From: Leptolyngbya sp. FACHB-8
GTDB taxonomy: Bacteria > Cyanobacteriota > Cyanobacteriia > Elainellales > Elainellaceae
Direction of reading: 5' to 3'
DNA length: 45,245 bases
Assembly: GCF_014695575.1 (NCBI RefSeq)
Contig: NZ_JACJOO010000081.1
Coordinates: forward strand, 1 to 45,245
A model generated the notes under the pieces. That model made no database searches, had not been told where the DNA came from, and was given only the letters and a program-made list of their open reading frames with translations. Positions 14,515 to 22,751 of this stretch are shown one piece after another (the stretch's first letter is position 1; every line of letters begins with the position of its first letter). The translations under genes were made by a program, and so were the position numbers.

Positions 14515-15588
14515 TTATGTTCCTTCGCTAGGTGGGTTCTTGCGTTTGCGAATCTGCTTAGCTTTGGCTTTCAATTCCTTGAAGTAATCGCTCTCGACAA
14601 TCTCATCGACTTCCTTCTGTTTTCGTGTCTGGTCGATTTCAATGCGCAATGTCTGAATTTGCTGTCGCAAGTGGGCTTCCCGCGCCAGCACTTCATTCAC
14701 CATGGTTTGGAAAATGCGACCCAACTGTCCTAGTTCGTCCTGGCGCTTGGTCAAGGTGTTGAGACGATGATTGTCAGCCAATTCCAGATCGTCGGTAGAT
14801 TTAATTTCGTTTGCAGAGATCCTTTGTGAAATTCGGGCCAGATGTTGAACGGGTTGAATCACTGCGGGTTTCAGTAGGCGATTGAGACCAAAGAGGGCGA
14901 TCGCAAACGCCCCCACAAAAATACTCATGACGGACGAAAAAGCCCGGCGGCTTTCCTGAAACACCGTCTCGGCCGGGACATACACGACCGACGTTCCTGC
15001 CACTCGATTCAATTTCCAATTAAAGCCGCGTTGCGTACCATATAGGGCGATCATCTGCGCAGGAGCATCGGCTACCCGTCCATGACAGCGCAGGCAGGAT
15101 TCGGATTCAATCACAATGGGGCGAGCGCTATAAAACATCTGCCCCTGCCCGGGAACCGTGTGAAACCCTGAAATTTCGGGTTCTGATGATGCCAACAGTC
15201 GCTTGATTAAATCTTCCTCAAAGGCGTCCGCTCTATCTCTAGGATTCGTCGGATTGAGCATCGCTTCCTTGTAGCGCATGTCCTTAAATTGGCTACTCCG
15301 AGCCTGAAAATTTTCAAAGGTACGACGAGCAGCATAGGCCGGCACCACTTCTGGCACGAACTCATCCTGCGCAAGTTGTGCCTCCAGGAGCGGACGCACC
15401 TGTTCATCCGTGTAGGTGCGCACGGCTTTGATTGATTCCATTAATACCAATCCTTCAGCCGTAATTTTTTCTTCTGCTCGGTGTTGCAAGATTTTGGACA
15501 GCACCAATCCTCCCAGCGCACTACCAAGCAACAAGACTAGCAGCAGAATAACCGTAAATTTGGTTCCCAGCTTGGCGCGGCTCAACAT
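14515..15588 (-). CDS. Membrane heme-sensor protein, DUF3365-HAMP-coiled coil
   Basis: This protein of about 357 residues has a first transmembrane helix at about 12-31 and an extracytoplasmic DUF3365 domain at about 35-205. The latter contains one c-type heme motif CLRCH (C165, C168, H169), with MFYSARPIVIES just before it. A second transmembrane helix near 220-238 is followed by a HAMP linker (LLKPAVIQPVQHLARISQRI) and a charged coiled coil ending in KELKAKAKQIRKRK. No kinase, cyclase or methyl-accepting output domain follows, so signalling would need a partner protein. The start at 15588 is supported by AGAGGA 9 bp upstream and puts the helix at the N-terminus. Ligand (redox, NO or O2) unknown. 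Confidence 0.82.
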   Translation of the reverse strand: MLSRAKLGTKFTVILLLVLLLGSALGGLVLSKILQHRAEEKITAEGLVLMESIKAVRTYTDEQVRPLLEAQLAQDEFVPEVVPAYAARRTFENFQARSSQFKDMRYKEAMLNPTNPRDRADAFEEDLIKRLLASSEPEISGFHTVPGQGQMFYSARPIVIESESCLRCHGRVADAPAQMIALYGTQRGFNWKLNRVAGTSVVYVPAETVFQESRRAFSSVMSIFVGAFAIALFGLNRLLKPAVIQPVQHLARISQRISANEIKSTDDLELADNHRLNTLTKRQDELGQLGRIFQTMVNEVLAREAHLRQQIQTLRIEIDQTRKQKEVDEIVESDYFKELKAKAKQIRKRKNPPSEGT

Positions 15589-15798
15589 GGATGATCCTCT
15601 TGCGATCGCCTCAAATACAGGCTTTATGCAAAATACGAACACTTCCGCCTGTAGACAGATACTTTCTCAAGAGCTTAACATCCTGCAAATTGCCCGCCCT
15701 TACTGAAGCTATGACGAGAGTCTGTCTTAAAAGCCATTTCTTCGTTTGCTTCATGCGTGAAATGACCCTTTTAGTCGGCCTCAAAGTACGTCCTAACT

Positions 15799-15922
15799 AA
15801 CCTCAGTTCGGGATAAGCTGAAGTGCTCATTTTGGCGTGCGCGAAGCGCACGCCAAAATGAGCGTTTTCAAGTGCCGCGCAACGCGCGGCACTTGAAAAC
15901 GCCCTTAACCCGAACTCAGGTT
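15799..15922 (+). repeat. AACCTCAGTTCGGG double-hairpin repeat, full copy
   Basis: The ends AACCTCAGTTCGGG and CCCGAACTCAGGTT differ from perfect inversion at one base. Inside are two hairpins: CTCATTTTGGCGTGCGC with its complement around the GCGCGAAGCGC apex, and GCGTTTTCAAGTGCCGCGC with its complement. It is nearly identical to 44097-44219, with paired changes in the second stem (CAAG/CTTG here, CGAG/CTCG there). Confidence 0.88.
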
Positions 15923-16002
15923 AACTAACAACATGTTCGCCATTTTTCTCAAGCCCTTGGGAAAAATGATGAAGGTATTGAACTAACGCAAAGGCTATAT
16001 AA

Positions 16003-16035
16003 GAAATGGCGTGGTGTAAAGCACCACGCCATTTC
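16003..16035. terminator. Terminator of the rod-linker operon
   Basis: GAAATGGCGTGGTG pairs perfectly with CACCACGCCATTTC around TAAAG, immediately downstream of the minus-strand linker gene ending at 16058. Confidence 0.7.
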
Positions 16036-16057
16036 CTACGGATTCAAAGGATGAAAT

Positions 16058-16924
16058 CTAGAGAGGGGTAACGCTAGCGATCTTGCCACCCTGACGCTGC
16101 ACCCGTTGCATGTGAACGGTCAGCTCTTCATAAGGAACAATCACCGACTTGTTAACCCGGCGTACTTTGGGATAGCCTGGCCCGGCAATGCCAGCAACCT
16201 CAATGCGGTAGAGCTGGCTGGAGAAGGCTTTGGAACCCCCAAAGGCACTGTAAGACGCATTCCCTTTTGCGGAAGCCTGGTAGGCAAAGCCACCCGCTCC
16301 ACCAGAAGGAGGCACCACAGTAGACGCAGCATTACGAGCCAGCGCATTTACCAGGCGAGGGCTACCACCCGCGAACTGGGCGCTATCGCTGCTCGCATAA
16401 CCGCGATACAGAGCAAATAGGTTGGCAAAGCCCGAGGACTTTTGGTCAACCCCAGTGGTTACCAGGTCTTGGTAGAAAGGCACAATATTTTCGCCGAAGA
16501 AGGCATCGTACTCAGCAGAATCGATGTAGGAATCGATATCGGCATCGTAGCCTTCGTTCTGATAGCGATCCAGGTGCTCAGAAATTTCTGCCTGGTCATA
16601 GGGAGCCCGACCCAGGAGGTGCTTGAAGTTCAGCTCAATGGTGCGGCTCTGGAAGCTGCTGTGGAAAAACTTCTCTTTGTACAGGCTGGATTTGGCCACC
16701 TGCCGCACGAATTCCCGTACGGTGATTTTGCGATCGCGCAGCAAAGACTCAGCAATCACCAGTCGCTCTGACTTGAGCAGATGGGGATTGCCCAATACTT
16801 GCTGGTAAACCGCTTGAATAACGGCCTCGATCTCACCTTGGGTCGCATTGGGGCGCAACTCTATAGGGGATGCATCGCCAAATGCAGAGGTTCCTAAACG
16901 ACCTGCCGCTGTTGTAATAGCCAC
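16058..16924 (-). CDS. cpcC: Phycobilisome rod linker, CpcC type (first)
   Basis: This 288-residue linker assembles phycocyanin hexamers into rods. The N-terminal PBS-linker domain (about 15-150) has the signature [20 protein letters not shown] and [28 protein letters not shown] flexible Gly/Ser/Ala stretch (about 200-230) leads to the C-terminal CpcD-like domain (about 233-288; YRIEVAG to [21 protein letters not shown]). Length and [12 protein letters not shown] start match CpcC of filamentous cyanobacteria. The start codon is GTG at 16924 with AAGGAG 10 bp upstream. It is second in a two-linker operon, separated by a hairpin that could set relative expression. cpcBA is not in this window. 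Assignment against PecC is not fully certain. Confidence 0.9.
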   Translation of the reverse strand: MAITTAAGRLGTSAFGDASPIELRPNATQGEIEAVIQAVYQQVLGNPHLLKSERLVIAESLLRDRKITVREFVRQVAKSSLYKEKFFHSSFQSRTIELNFKHLLGRAPYDQAEISEHLDRYQNEGYDADIDSYIDSAEYDAFFGENIVPFYQDLVTTGVDQKSSGFANLFALYRGYASSDSAQFAGGSPRLVNALARNAASTVVPPSGGAGGFAYQASAKGNASYSAFGGSKAFSSQLYRIEVAGIAGPGYPKVRRVNKSVIVPYEELTVHMQRVQRQGGKIASVTPL

Positions 16925-16964
16925 CGATAAGTTCTCCTTCAGTAATCATTGATGGGATTAACCG

Positions 16965-16997
16965 CCTGGATTGGTATGGGTTTTATACCAATCCAGG
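16965..16997. terminator. Hairpin between the two rod-linker genes
   Basis: CCTGGATTGGTAT pairs perfectly with ATACCAATCCAGG around GGGTTTT. Placed within the operon, it may act as an attenuator or mRNA stabiliser that sets the ratio of the two linkers, as intercistronic hairpins do in cpc operons. Confidence 0.65.
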
Positions 16998-17006
16998 GTT
17001 GGGGGT

Positions 17007-17822
17007 CTAGACTGACGTAACGCTGACCACTTTCTTCCCAGCGCGGTTGAGTTGTTGCAGCTTGGTAGTCAGTTGGTCATAGGGTACGAGCAGTTCTACC
17101 GTGCTCTGCCGCACAACGGCCGAGTTGGGGGAAGCCGACTGCTGGACACGGAGCCGATAGACATCACCCCGGCTACCGCCGACGGCACCCGACAGAGTAC
17201 CGGACGTTGGAACGCTGACGGGGGAAGCCACATTCCGGGCTACATCCCAGGTAAGCTTGGGTTGCTTTTGGCCCTGAGAGCGATCGCTGTTGGCATAGCC
17301 ACGGTAGAGGTGAAGCAGACGGCTAAAGCCAACCGCCCGGCTACCGGGATGATCTACCTGAAAATCGCGGTAATGGGGAACCACGTGATCGCCAAAGCTA
17401 TTCTGATATTCCTCAGAGCTGATGTAGGAATCAATCTCTGCTTCGTAGCCCTGGTTGATGTAGATATCCAGATGAGAAGAAATTTCTTCTTGATCGTAAG
17501 GAGCCCGTCCCAACAGGTGCTTAAAGTTCAATTCAATAAACCGCACATGGAAGTTGGGATAGAAGAACTTCTCCCGGTAGAGGTCGGATAAAGCGATCGC
17601 CCGCACAAAATCACGAACGGTGATGCTGCCCTGACGCAGTAGGGATTCGGGACCGACGAGGCGATCGCGCTCCATCAGGTGCTCGTTCCCTAAAACCTGG
17701 CGATAGGCTGCCCAAATTACCGCTTGCACATCGTCTTCAGTACGCTTAGCCCGCAGTTCAACGGGTTTCACATCTTCAAACGGTTTAATACCTAGTTTTG
17801 ATGCTTCTTGTAATCCAGCCAT
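17007..17822 (-). CDS. Phycobilisome rod linker, CpcC type (second)
   Basis: This 271-residue paralogue of the downstream linker has the same architecture: PBS-linker domain at about 17-150 ([20 protein letters not shown], then [25 protein letters not shown]), a short linker, and a CpcD-like domain at about 218-271 (DVYRLRVQQ to [21 protein letters not shown]). The start [20 protein letters not shown] differs from typical CpcC. It is probably a rod linker for a different disk position (CpcC2/CpcH-I type); which disk cannot be decided by eye. The ATG at 17822 is preceded by GGGGAAG. It is the first gene of the operon, divergent from cpcG. Confidence 0.87.
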   Translation of the reverse strand: MAGLQEASKLGIKPFEDVKPVELRAKRTEDDVQAVIWAAYRQVLGNEHLMERDRLVGPESLLRQGSITVRDFVRAIALSDLYREKFFYPNFHVRFIELNFKHLLGRAPYDQEEISSHLDIYINQGYEAEIDSYISSEEYQNSFGDHVVPHYRDFQVDHPGSRAVGFSRLLHLYRGYANSDRSQGQKQPKLTWDVARNVASPVSVPTSGTLSGAVGGSRGDVYRLRVQQSASPNSAVVRQSTVELLVPYDQLTTKLQQLNRAGKKVVSVTSV

Positions 17823-17895
17823 ATTTGCTTCCCCACTAAGATGATGAAGTAAGAACTTTTCCGTGATTCTTAAGGTGTTTGAAAAATTAACGCTG

Positions 17896-17964
17896 CAAAT
17901 AACGGCACGTCAAAATAGCCACATAAAATGGCACTGCATTCCATTTAATGAAAGCCGTTATTTG
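17896..17964. promoter_or_regulatory. Branched palindrome in the rod-linker leader
   Basis: CAAATAACGGC (17896-17906) pairs with GCCGTTATTTG (17954-17964), and within the loop GCCA pairs with TGGC (17918-17932). It lies 75-145 bp before the start of the first linker gene on that strand and would form a stem in the mRNA leader or DNA. Confidence 0.4.
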
Positions 17965-18288
17965 TGAAGTCACGAACAATCAGATTCGTTTCATCAACCT
18001 CATTTCTCCAGGATATCTAAGTGGATTGAATACACCTTGAAAGTAAATTGCCTACAACCGACAGGGTATCGACAACAATCAAAGGTGTGCGAGTGTTCCC
18101 GCCCACAAATATGCTGGAAAAGTTGGACCTTAACCCGATCAGTCAAGAACCCATAGGTTTTTGAACTGCCCTGATTAAACCAATCTATTTGTGCATATTT
18201 TGTGCAAATATTTTTCTTGCAAGGCGGAGTTAATTAAGAAATATGAAGAAAAACTACACTTCACCACAAGAATTTTGATCAAGTGATA

Positions 18289-18342
18289 GAGCTGAAAAGC
18301 TAGATGGACGGATGTTCTTCGCCGCATCTAGCTTTTCAGCTC
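18289..18342. other. 18-bp-arm stem-loop between divergent genes
   Basis: GAGCTGAAAAGCTAGATG pairs perfectly with its complement around GACGGATGTTCTTCGCCG. Both flanking genes begin here, so it is not the end of either; neither side has a U-tract. It may be a leader structure for cpcG, the 3' end of a small RNA, or another palindromic repeat. Confidence 0.45.
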
Positions 18343-18534
18343 GGTTTAAAAAACTGAAGACAAACTCACAAAAATATGAGGCTGGCAAAAATTAAAAGCT
18401 TAATATTTCTTCAAAAAGTTCTAACAATTAAAGTCTGTAACATTTTACCGAGCAGATACAGATTGGGTTCGCTGATCCCCTTATGATGTTCGAAATACTC
18501 TTGCAAGTTTAGTAAGTTGGGAGTTTATGTAAAC

Positions 18535-19287
18535 GTGGCTATTCCTCTATTAGCGTATCCTCCTTCCTGTCCCAATCAGCGCGTCGACGCGCTGGGGGCA
18601 AGGGACGATGAAGCCATTATTTACTCCACTGATGATTGCTACTCCCCATCCGAAGTAGACAATTTAATCAACGCAGCCTATCGTCAAATCTTTTTCCATG
18701 CCTTTGCATGGGATCGTGAAGTTGCCCTTGAATCTCAGTTGCGTAATCGGCAAATTACTGTCCGGGATTTCATCCGTGGATTGTTGTTATCCAAAACCTT
18801 TATCGACAGTTTCTACAATAAGAACAGCAACTACCGCTTCGTTGAACATTGCGTTGAAAAGGTCTTAGGACGCAAAGTTTACAATGAGCGTGAAAAAATC
18901 GCCTGGTCAGCTGTTGTCATGACCAAAGGTGTGAAAGGCTTTGTGGATGAACTCCTTAACAGCGATGAGTACATCGATAACTTTGGTGAGAACACAGTTC
19001 CTTACCATCGTCGTCGTCTCCTACCTAGCCGTGAGCTTGGCGAGATTCCCTTTAACATCACCTCGCCCCGCTACGACGCCTACTACCGTAACCAATTGGG
19101 CTTCCCCCAAACCATTTGGCAAGATGTGGTACGCAGCTACAAGCCCTACGACCAAAAGCCCAAGAGTGGCGATCCTGCACTGTTTTCCAAGATGGCCCGC
19201 AGCCTGGCTCCGGTGTCTCCTTCTCCGGCTCGACGCTCTGTTTACGACATCGATATCGCAAATGCGGTTCCCTATCGTAAACGGTAA
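18535..19287 (+). CDS. cpcG: Phycobilisome rod-core linker CpcG
   Basis: This linker of about 250 residues joins phycocyanin rods to the allophycocyanin core. Translation most likely begins at GTG 18535, giving [17 protein letters not shown], the conserved CpcG N-terminus; GGAG lies about 12 bp upstream. The PBS-linker domain covers about 45-180: [60 protein letters not shown] and [18 protein letters not shown]. The tail lacks a CpcD domain, as expected for rod-core linkers with a core-binding C-terminus. There is no C-terminal hydrophobic segment, so it is the classical rather than the membrane-bound CpcL type. Transcribed divergently from the two rod linkers. Confidence 0.92.
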   Translation: MAIPLLAYPPSCPNQRVDALGARDDEAIIYSTDDCYSPSEVDNLINAAYRQIFFHAFAWDREVALESQLRNRQITVRDFIRGLLLSKTFIDSFYNKNSNYRFVEHCVEKVLGRKVYNEREKIAWSAVVMTKGVKGFVDELLNSDEYIDNFGENTVPYHRRRLLPSRELGEIPFNITSPRYDAYYRNQLGFPQTIWQDVVRSYKPYDQKPKSGDPALFSKMARSLAPVSPSPARRSVYDIDIANAVPYRKR

Positions 19288-19303
19288 GCTGTCATAGCTC
19301 AAA

Positions 19304-19340
19304 AGAAGAGGGTGGGGTACCAAGTACCCCACCCTCTTCT
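19304..19340. terminator. Bidirectional terminator between cpcG and tsaB
   Basis: AGAAGAGGGTGGGGTAC and its complement form a perfect palindrome of about 37 bp directly between convergent stops at 19287 and 19342. Confidence 0.75.
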
Positions 19341-19341
19341 A

Positions 19342-19983
19342 CTAACGTTCGACTGGATGTTGACCATAATAAGGCACGACTGATGCCCATTCTCGGCGAT
19401 CGCCCCTCTGCCACATTCCATAACCTAACTGCAAAACATCTAGAGTCGTGTGTCCCAATCCCCCTTCAACGGTAATCACCTCACAAGGGTGTGCGTGTTG
19501 AGATAACTGCGTCTTCCAATCTTCAGGGGAAAGAACCCGATCGCCTGCCACTTCTTTTAACTGCCCTGATTCCCAGGCAAAAATGGCCGTGTGGAGTTGG
19601 CCCCGCTGGGCAGGGAGGGCGATCGCTAGGTAAGGTTGTTCTGGTTGTCCGGAGAATTTCTGTTGGTAAGTGTGATGAGCGATCGCGGCCAGGGACGAAA
19701 TGCCATATAGAGGAATGTTGAGTTGCTGAGCCAGCGTTCGGGCCGTTACTACACCAATACGAGTTCCGGTAAAACTGCCAGGCCCAGTGGCAACTGCCAT
19801 AAACTTTAGATCAGCCCAGATTTGGGGCTTCAAAAATTCCGCTAACTTACCGTGCAGGTGAGTTGATAGGTCTCGCCCCAAGTCCCACGCCTGTTGGCGA
19901 TCGTCCCCGGCAAAGTTGCTCAGGGCCAGCCCCAGATCAGGGCTGCTGGTATGTAGGGCAAGGGCGTAGAATACGTCGGTCAT
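19342..19983 (-). CDS. tsaB: tRNA threonylcarbamoyladenosine biosynthesis protein TsaB
   Basis: This 213-residue ASKHA-fold protein is a pseudo-enzyme partner of TsaD in making t6A37 in ANN-decoding tRNAs. Diagnostic segments are YALALHTSSPDLGLALS at the N-terminus and FMAVATGPGSFTGTRIGVV at about 62-80, followed by QQLNIPLYGISSLAAIAH. Length is normal for TsaB (about 200-230). The start ATG lies 6 bp after the stop of the ABC ATPase gene, so the two are co-transcribed. That link is common arrangement rather than shared function. Confidence 0.93.
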   Translation of the reverse strand: MTDVFYALALHTSSPDLGLALSNFAGDDRQQAWDLGRDLSTHLHGKLAEFLKPQIWADLKFMAVATGPGSFTGTRIGVVTARTLAQQLNIPLYGISSLAAIAHHTYQQKFSGQPEQPYLAIALPAQRGQLHTAIFAWESGQLKEVAGDRVLSPEDWKTQLSQHAHPCEVITVEGGLGHTTLDVLQLGYGMWQRGDRREWASVVPYYGQHPVER

Positions 19984-19989
19984 GAGCGA

Positions 19990-20718
19990 TTACCGTTGCA
20001 GCGAAGCAGCTCCCAGATAGAGTTCACCCACTTTGGGGTCATTCAGGAGGTCAGGGCCAGGGCCTTCGAAGCGATCGCGCCCTGAGTCCAGCACATATCC
20101 TCGATGGGCCATAGCAAGCGCTTTACGGGCATTTTGCTCAACCAGCATAATGGCCATTCCCATCTGATTAATCTGCCGTACTCGCTCAAATACCTCGTTC
20201 ACCAAAATGGGTGATAACGCCGCGGATGGCTCATCCAGAATTAACAGTTGTGGATCGAGCATCAGGGCCCGGCTCATCGCCAGTTGTTGCCGTTCACCGC
20301 CCGAAAGCGTTCCGGCTTTCTGGTGCCGCCGCTCTGCCAGTACCGGAAAGGCGTCAAAAATGCGTTGCTTTAAGGGAGCCAGCGGCGTATTGCGGGTAAA
20401 CGCTCCCATTTCCAGATTTTCTTCAACGGTTAGCGATGGAAACACGTTGGCAATCTGTGGCACATAGCACATGCCCCGCTGCACAATCTGGTCAGACTTT
20501 AGGCCCGCAATGGATCGCCCCTGAAAGGTAATGGTGCCTTGATTGGGGGTGAGCAACCCAAAAATCGTCTTCGCCAGGGTCGATTTTCCTGCGCCATTGG
20601 GGCCAATCACGGCCACCAATTCCCCAGGGTAGATCCGGAAGTTGATCCCCTGCAAAATATTCAGATCCTTAATGTAACCAGCGTACACATCTTCAACGAT
20701 GAGAATGGGATCGCTCAT
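19990..20718 (-). CDS. natE: Branched-chain/neutral amino acid ABC transporter ATPase, LivF family
   Basis: This 242-residue ATP-binding subunit is complete: Walker A GPNGAGKST at about 38-46, Q-loop VPQIANVFPSLTV, signature LSGGERQQ, Walker B LLILDEPSAAL and the switch LVEQN. MLVEQNARKALAMAHRGYVL with the terminal LYLGA is characteristic of LivF. Synechocystis NatE of the N-I neutral amino acid system is the likely counterpart; the symbol is by similarity. Other subunits (NatA-D) are not nearby, which is usual for the scattered nat genes of cyanobacteria. First gene of a unit with tsaB. Confidence 0.88.
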   Translation of the reverse strand: MSDPILIVEDVYAGYIKDLNILQGINFRIYPGELVAVIGPNGAGKSTLAKTIFGLLTPNQGTITFQGRSIAGLKSDQIVQRGMCYVPQIANVFPSLTVEENLEMGAFTRNTPLAPLKQRIFDAFPVLAERRHQKAGTLSGGERQQLAMSRALMLDPQLLILDEPSAALSPILVNEVFERVRQINQMGMAIMLVEQNARKALAMAHRGYVLDSGRDRFEGPGPDLLNDPKVGELYLGAASLQR

Positions 20719-20810
20719 GGCAGAGGCTAAAATTCAACAGGGTTAAAATTATTGTTTCGTTGAGCTGGATTTTCAGTAGATCTCGCATGAAAATTCAAGC
20801 CCCACAGCAT

Positions 20811-20886
20811 TTCTCATTTGGGTAAGACACAGAGAAGGGGTTTAGGCGTGTCCCATATCCTTCCCTGTGTCTTACCCAAATGAGAA
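20811..20886. repeat. 22-bp perfect-arm palindrome
   Basis: TTCTCATTTGGGTAAGACAC plus AG (20811-20832) is inverted at 20865-20886 with a 32-nt loop that itself pairs partly (AGGGG with CCTTCCCT). It lies between the ABC ATPase promoter and the ferredoxin terminator. Function unknown. Confidence 0.65.
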
Positions 20887-20895
20887 GGGGTATCC

Positions 20896-20932
20896 GTTGA
20901 ATTACCATGCACGATGCACACGGTAATTCAAC
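20896..20932. terminator. Terminator of the 8-Cys ferredoxin gene
   Basis: GTTGAATTACC pairs with GGTAATTCAAC around a 15-nt loop, immediately after the stop at 20939 on the minus strand. Confidence 0.6.
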
Positions 20933-20938
20933 CTGAAT

Positions 20939-21166
20939 TTAGCTTGGCGTGCTTTGCAAATCGGGCCGCTCTTCGGGAACGATCGCACCTTCCACCGGGC
21001 ACACTTGCAGACAAATGCCGCAATCAATACAGGTAGAAAAATCGATCCAGTACCAGTCGGTACCCTGGGTATTCTTGCCGGGGCCGGGGTGGATGCAGGC
21101 AACAGGGCACGCGTCTACGCAGTCGGCCACGCCTTCGCAGGTGTTCGTCACAATTGTGTGGGGCAT
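20939..21166 (-). CDS. Bacterial-type ferredoxin with eight cysteines
   Basis: This 75-residue electron carrier has two cysteine sets: C10, C16, C20, C24 (CEGVADCVDACPVACI) and C46, C49, C52, C56 (CIDCGICLQVCP). The second is a canonical CxxCxxCxxxCP 4Fe-4S motif. The first has five residues between C10 and C16 and an unusual fourth Cys after PVA, as in cyanobacterial 7Fe/8Fe-like ferredoxins. WYWIDFSTCI between them is typical of this subgroup. Probable soluble cytoplasmic low-potential carrier; partner unknown. Monocistronic with its own terminator. Confidence 0.88.
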   Translation of the reverse strand: MPHTIVTNTCEGVADCVDACPVACIHPGPGKNTQGTDWYWIDFSTCIDCGICLQVCPVEGAIVPEERPDLQSTPS

Positions 21167-21252
21167 GGTGTCTCGTCTCAGGAAATCGGCTTGTTACAAA
21201 CGGTTCATACTTCAGCCTAACAGGTCTGTCCTAGTTCTAGCCTGCCTTATTT

Positions 21253-21380
21253 AACTGCAATTCGGGATAAGCCAAAATGGGCTTTTTTAAGGAGCGCAAA
21301 GTGCGCCTCGAAAGCGCTCAATTTGGCGTGCGCAAAGCGCACGCCAAATTGAGCGCTTCAGCTTATCCCGAACTGAGGTT
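21253..21380 (-). repeat. AACCTCAGTTCGGG double-hairpin repeat, divergent reverse copy
   Basis: The ends AACTGCAATTCGGGATAAGC and GCTTATCCCGAACTGAGGTT form the terminal inverted repeat. Inside is the conserved hairpin GCGCTCAATTTGGCGTGCGC with its complement (apex GCAAAGC); the second hairpin (AAGGAGCGCAAAGTGCGCC) has diverged. The TTATCCCGAACTGAGGTT end shows that it runs opposite to 15799-15922. Confidence 0.82.
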
Positions 21381-21478
21381 ATCGAAGTGTTGCTGTGCTG
21401 GAACTCCTGTGGCAGTGTCGTTGGATGCAACAACGCTGCCGCAAGGGTTTTTAGCCTATTAGGGGCTAAACGAACGCA

Positions 21479-21506
21479 ACCCAGATGTTCCTAAGAACAT
21501 CCGGGT
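21479..21506. terminator. Terminator of hisZ
   Basis: ACCC(A/G)GATGTTC pairs with GAACATCCGGGT around CTAA, 22 bp past the hisZ stop. Confidence 0.65.
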
Positions 21507-21527
21507 CTGGTCCTCTTGCAGAAAGGG

Positions 21528-22751
21528 TCAAGATCGTAGCGTTTCTACATCTACGCTGCCATCTGCTTTTACCCAGGCGATCTGGCGAATACGGCGATCG
21601 CGCCCATAGTTCCGCACCTCATCGGCCGATGACCCCAACCCCAACTCCATCTCCACACAGACAGAATCGGATTGCCGGAGATGCTTTGCATGGGCAAAGG
21701 CCGCTCCCATTGCCTCAGGGGTTTGGGGAACCACCAGCCAATCCACTTCAGCCGTTTGCAGGGGGAGCTGCCCCGATGGCAGGAGCACCTGATGCAGATC
21801 TTCGATATTAAATACAAACCCGATACCGGGGCTGCTTTGTCCCTGGGGATGGTAAAGACCCAAGAGTTGATCGTAGCGTCCGCCTTGTGCCAAAATTCGC
21901 CGTCCGCTTTCGGGTGAGCTGACCACTTCAAAGACAATTCCAGTGTAGTAATCGAAGGTTTGGATCAGGCTCAAATCTAGAATGAGCGAGGGAAGCACTG
22001 TGCCTGCGTCCTGGTCTTCTAGCAGCTCAACCAGGGCTTTAAGCCGCAGCACCATCTCCTGCTGGCTCTCGTCCAATGGCAGGCTGGAAACCCGTTGTAG
22101 CACATCCTGAGGGCGACCTCGCAAATCCAGTAGCAGCAGGGCACGATCGCGCAACTCTGGCGACAGCGGCAGAGCCTCTAACCCAATGCGATCAAGGGTA
22201 GCGATCGCTTCCCGCACATCCTTACGCACCGCTTCGGGAAAGGCTGAGAAGAGCGATCGCGTCAGTCCTGCTTCTCCCAGAACCAGGTGGCAACTCTCCA
22301 GGTTCAGGTTTTGCACACAGTCGCTCAGGAGCCACAGCACTTCAGCATCAGCGGCTACACTTCCAGCCCCCAACAACTCGACGCCCGCCTGGTAGTACTC
22401 CTGCTGACGGTTGAAGTCGTCCTGGAGCGATCGCCGAAACACATTCGCGTTGTAGTAGAAGCGCAACGGCTCAGCCGCCCCAGCCATACGAGTTGCTGCT
22501 GCCCGAGCGATCGATGCGGTGAGTTCGGGCCGCATTCCCAACTCTTCATCGCGGTCCTGGAGCTGAATCACCGTAGATCGCTCAATGGCACCACCTGCCA
22601 TGAGCGTGTCCATCCGCTCTAGCGTTGAGGTAATAATGCGGTGATAACCCCACCGATGGAAAACCTGTTGCAGGCGATCTTCAATCCATCGTTTTTGTGC
22701 AACATCGACCGGGAATAAATCCCGCGCCCCCGTGGGCGGTTGATAAACCAT
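21528..22751 (-). CDS. hisZ: ATP phosphoribosyltransferase regulatory subunit HisZ
   Basis: This 407-residue class II aaRS-like protein lacks tRNA charging and activates short-form HisG in the first step of histidine synthesis. Signatures are YQPPTGARDLFPVDVAQKRW at the N-terminus, motif 2 region LRFYYNANVFRRS, QEYYQAGVELLGAGSVAADAEVL (HisZ rather than HisS) and LDLSLIQTFDYYTGIVFEVV with ILAQGGRYDQLLGLY. There is no C-terminal anticodon-binding domain, again HisZ-like. Its ATG overlaps the stop of the J-domain gene by one base (TAATG), indicating translational coupling. hisG itself is not in the window. Confidence 0.9.
   Translation of the reverse strand: MVYQPPTGARDLFPVDVAQKRWIEDRLQQVFHRWGYHRIITSTLERMDTLMAGGAIERSTVIQLQDRDEELGMRPELTASIARAAATRMAGAAEPLRFYYNANVFRRSLQDDFNRQQEYYQAGVELLGAGSVAADAEVLWLLSDCVQNLNLESCHLVLGEAGLTRSLFSAFPEAVRKDVREAIATLDRIGLEALPLSPELRDRALLLLDLRGRPQDVLQRVSSLPLDESQQEMVLRLKALVELLEDQDAGTVLPSLILDLSLIQTFDYYTGIVFEVVSSPESGRRILAQGGRYDQLLGLYHPQGQSSPGIGFVFNIEDLHQVLLPSGQLPLQTAEVDWLVVPQTPEAMGAAFAHAKHLRQSDSVCVEMELGLGSSADEVRNYGRDRRIRQIAWVKADGSVDVETLRS

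Larger units (their letters stand above)
15589..16057. other. Intergenic region with palindromic repeats
   Basis: No gene is seen. It holds a decayed hairpin around 15717-15775 resembling the one at 25441-25512 (GTCTGTCTTAAAAG and TGAAATGACC), the double-hairpin repeat at 15799-15922 and the cpc terminator at 16003-16035. Confidence 0.5.
17823..18534. other. Divergent regulatory region between rod linkers and cpcG
   Basis: No gene is seen. A branched palindrome lies in the rod-linker leader (17896-17964) and a strong stem-loop (18289-18342) lies mid-region. The rest is A/T-rich, consistent with two long leaders and divergent promoters. Confidence 0.5.
21167..21527. other. Intergenic region with a repeat element and hisZ terminator
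   Basis: No gene is seen. It contains a reverse-orientation member of the AACCTCAGTTCGGG family (21253-21380), a small hairpin TTTAGCC/GGCTAAA (21450-21470) and the terminator at 21479-21506. Confidence 0.5.
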
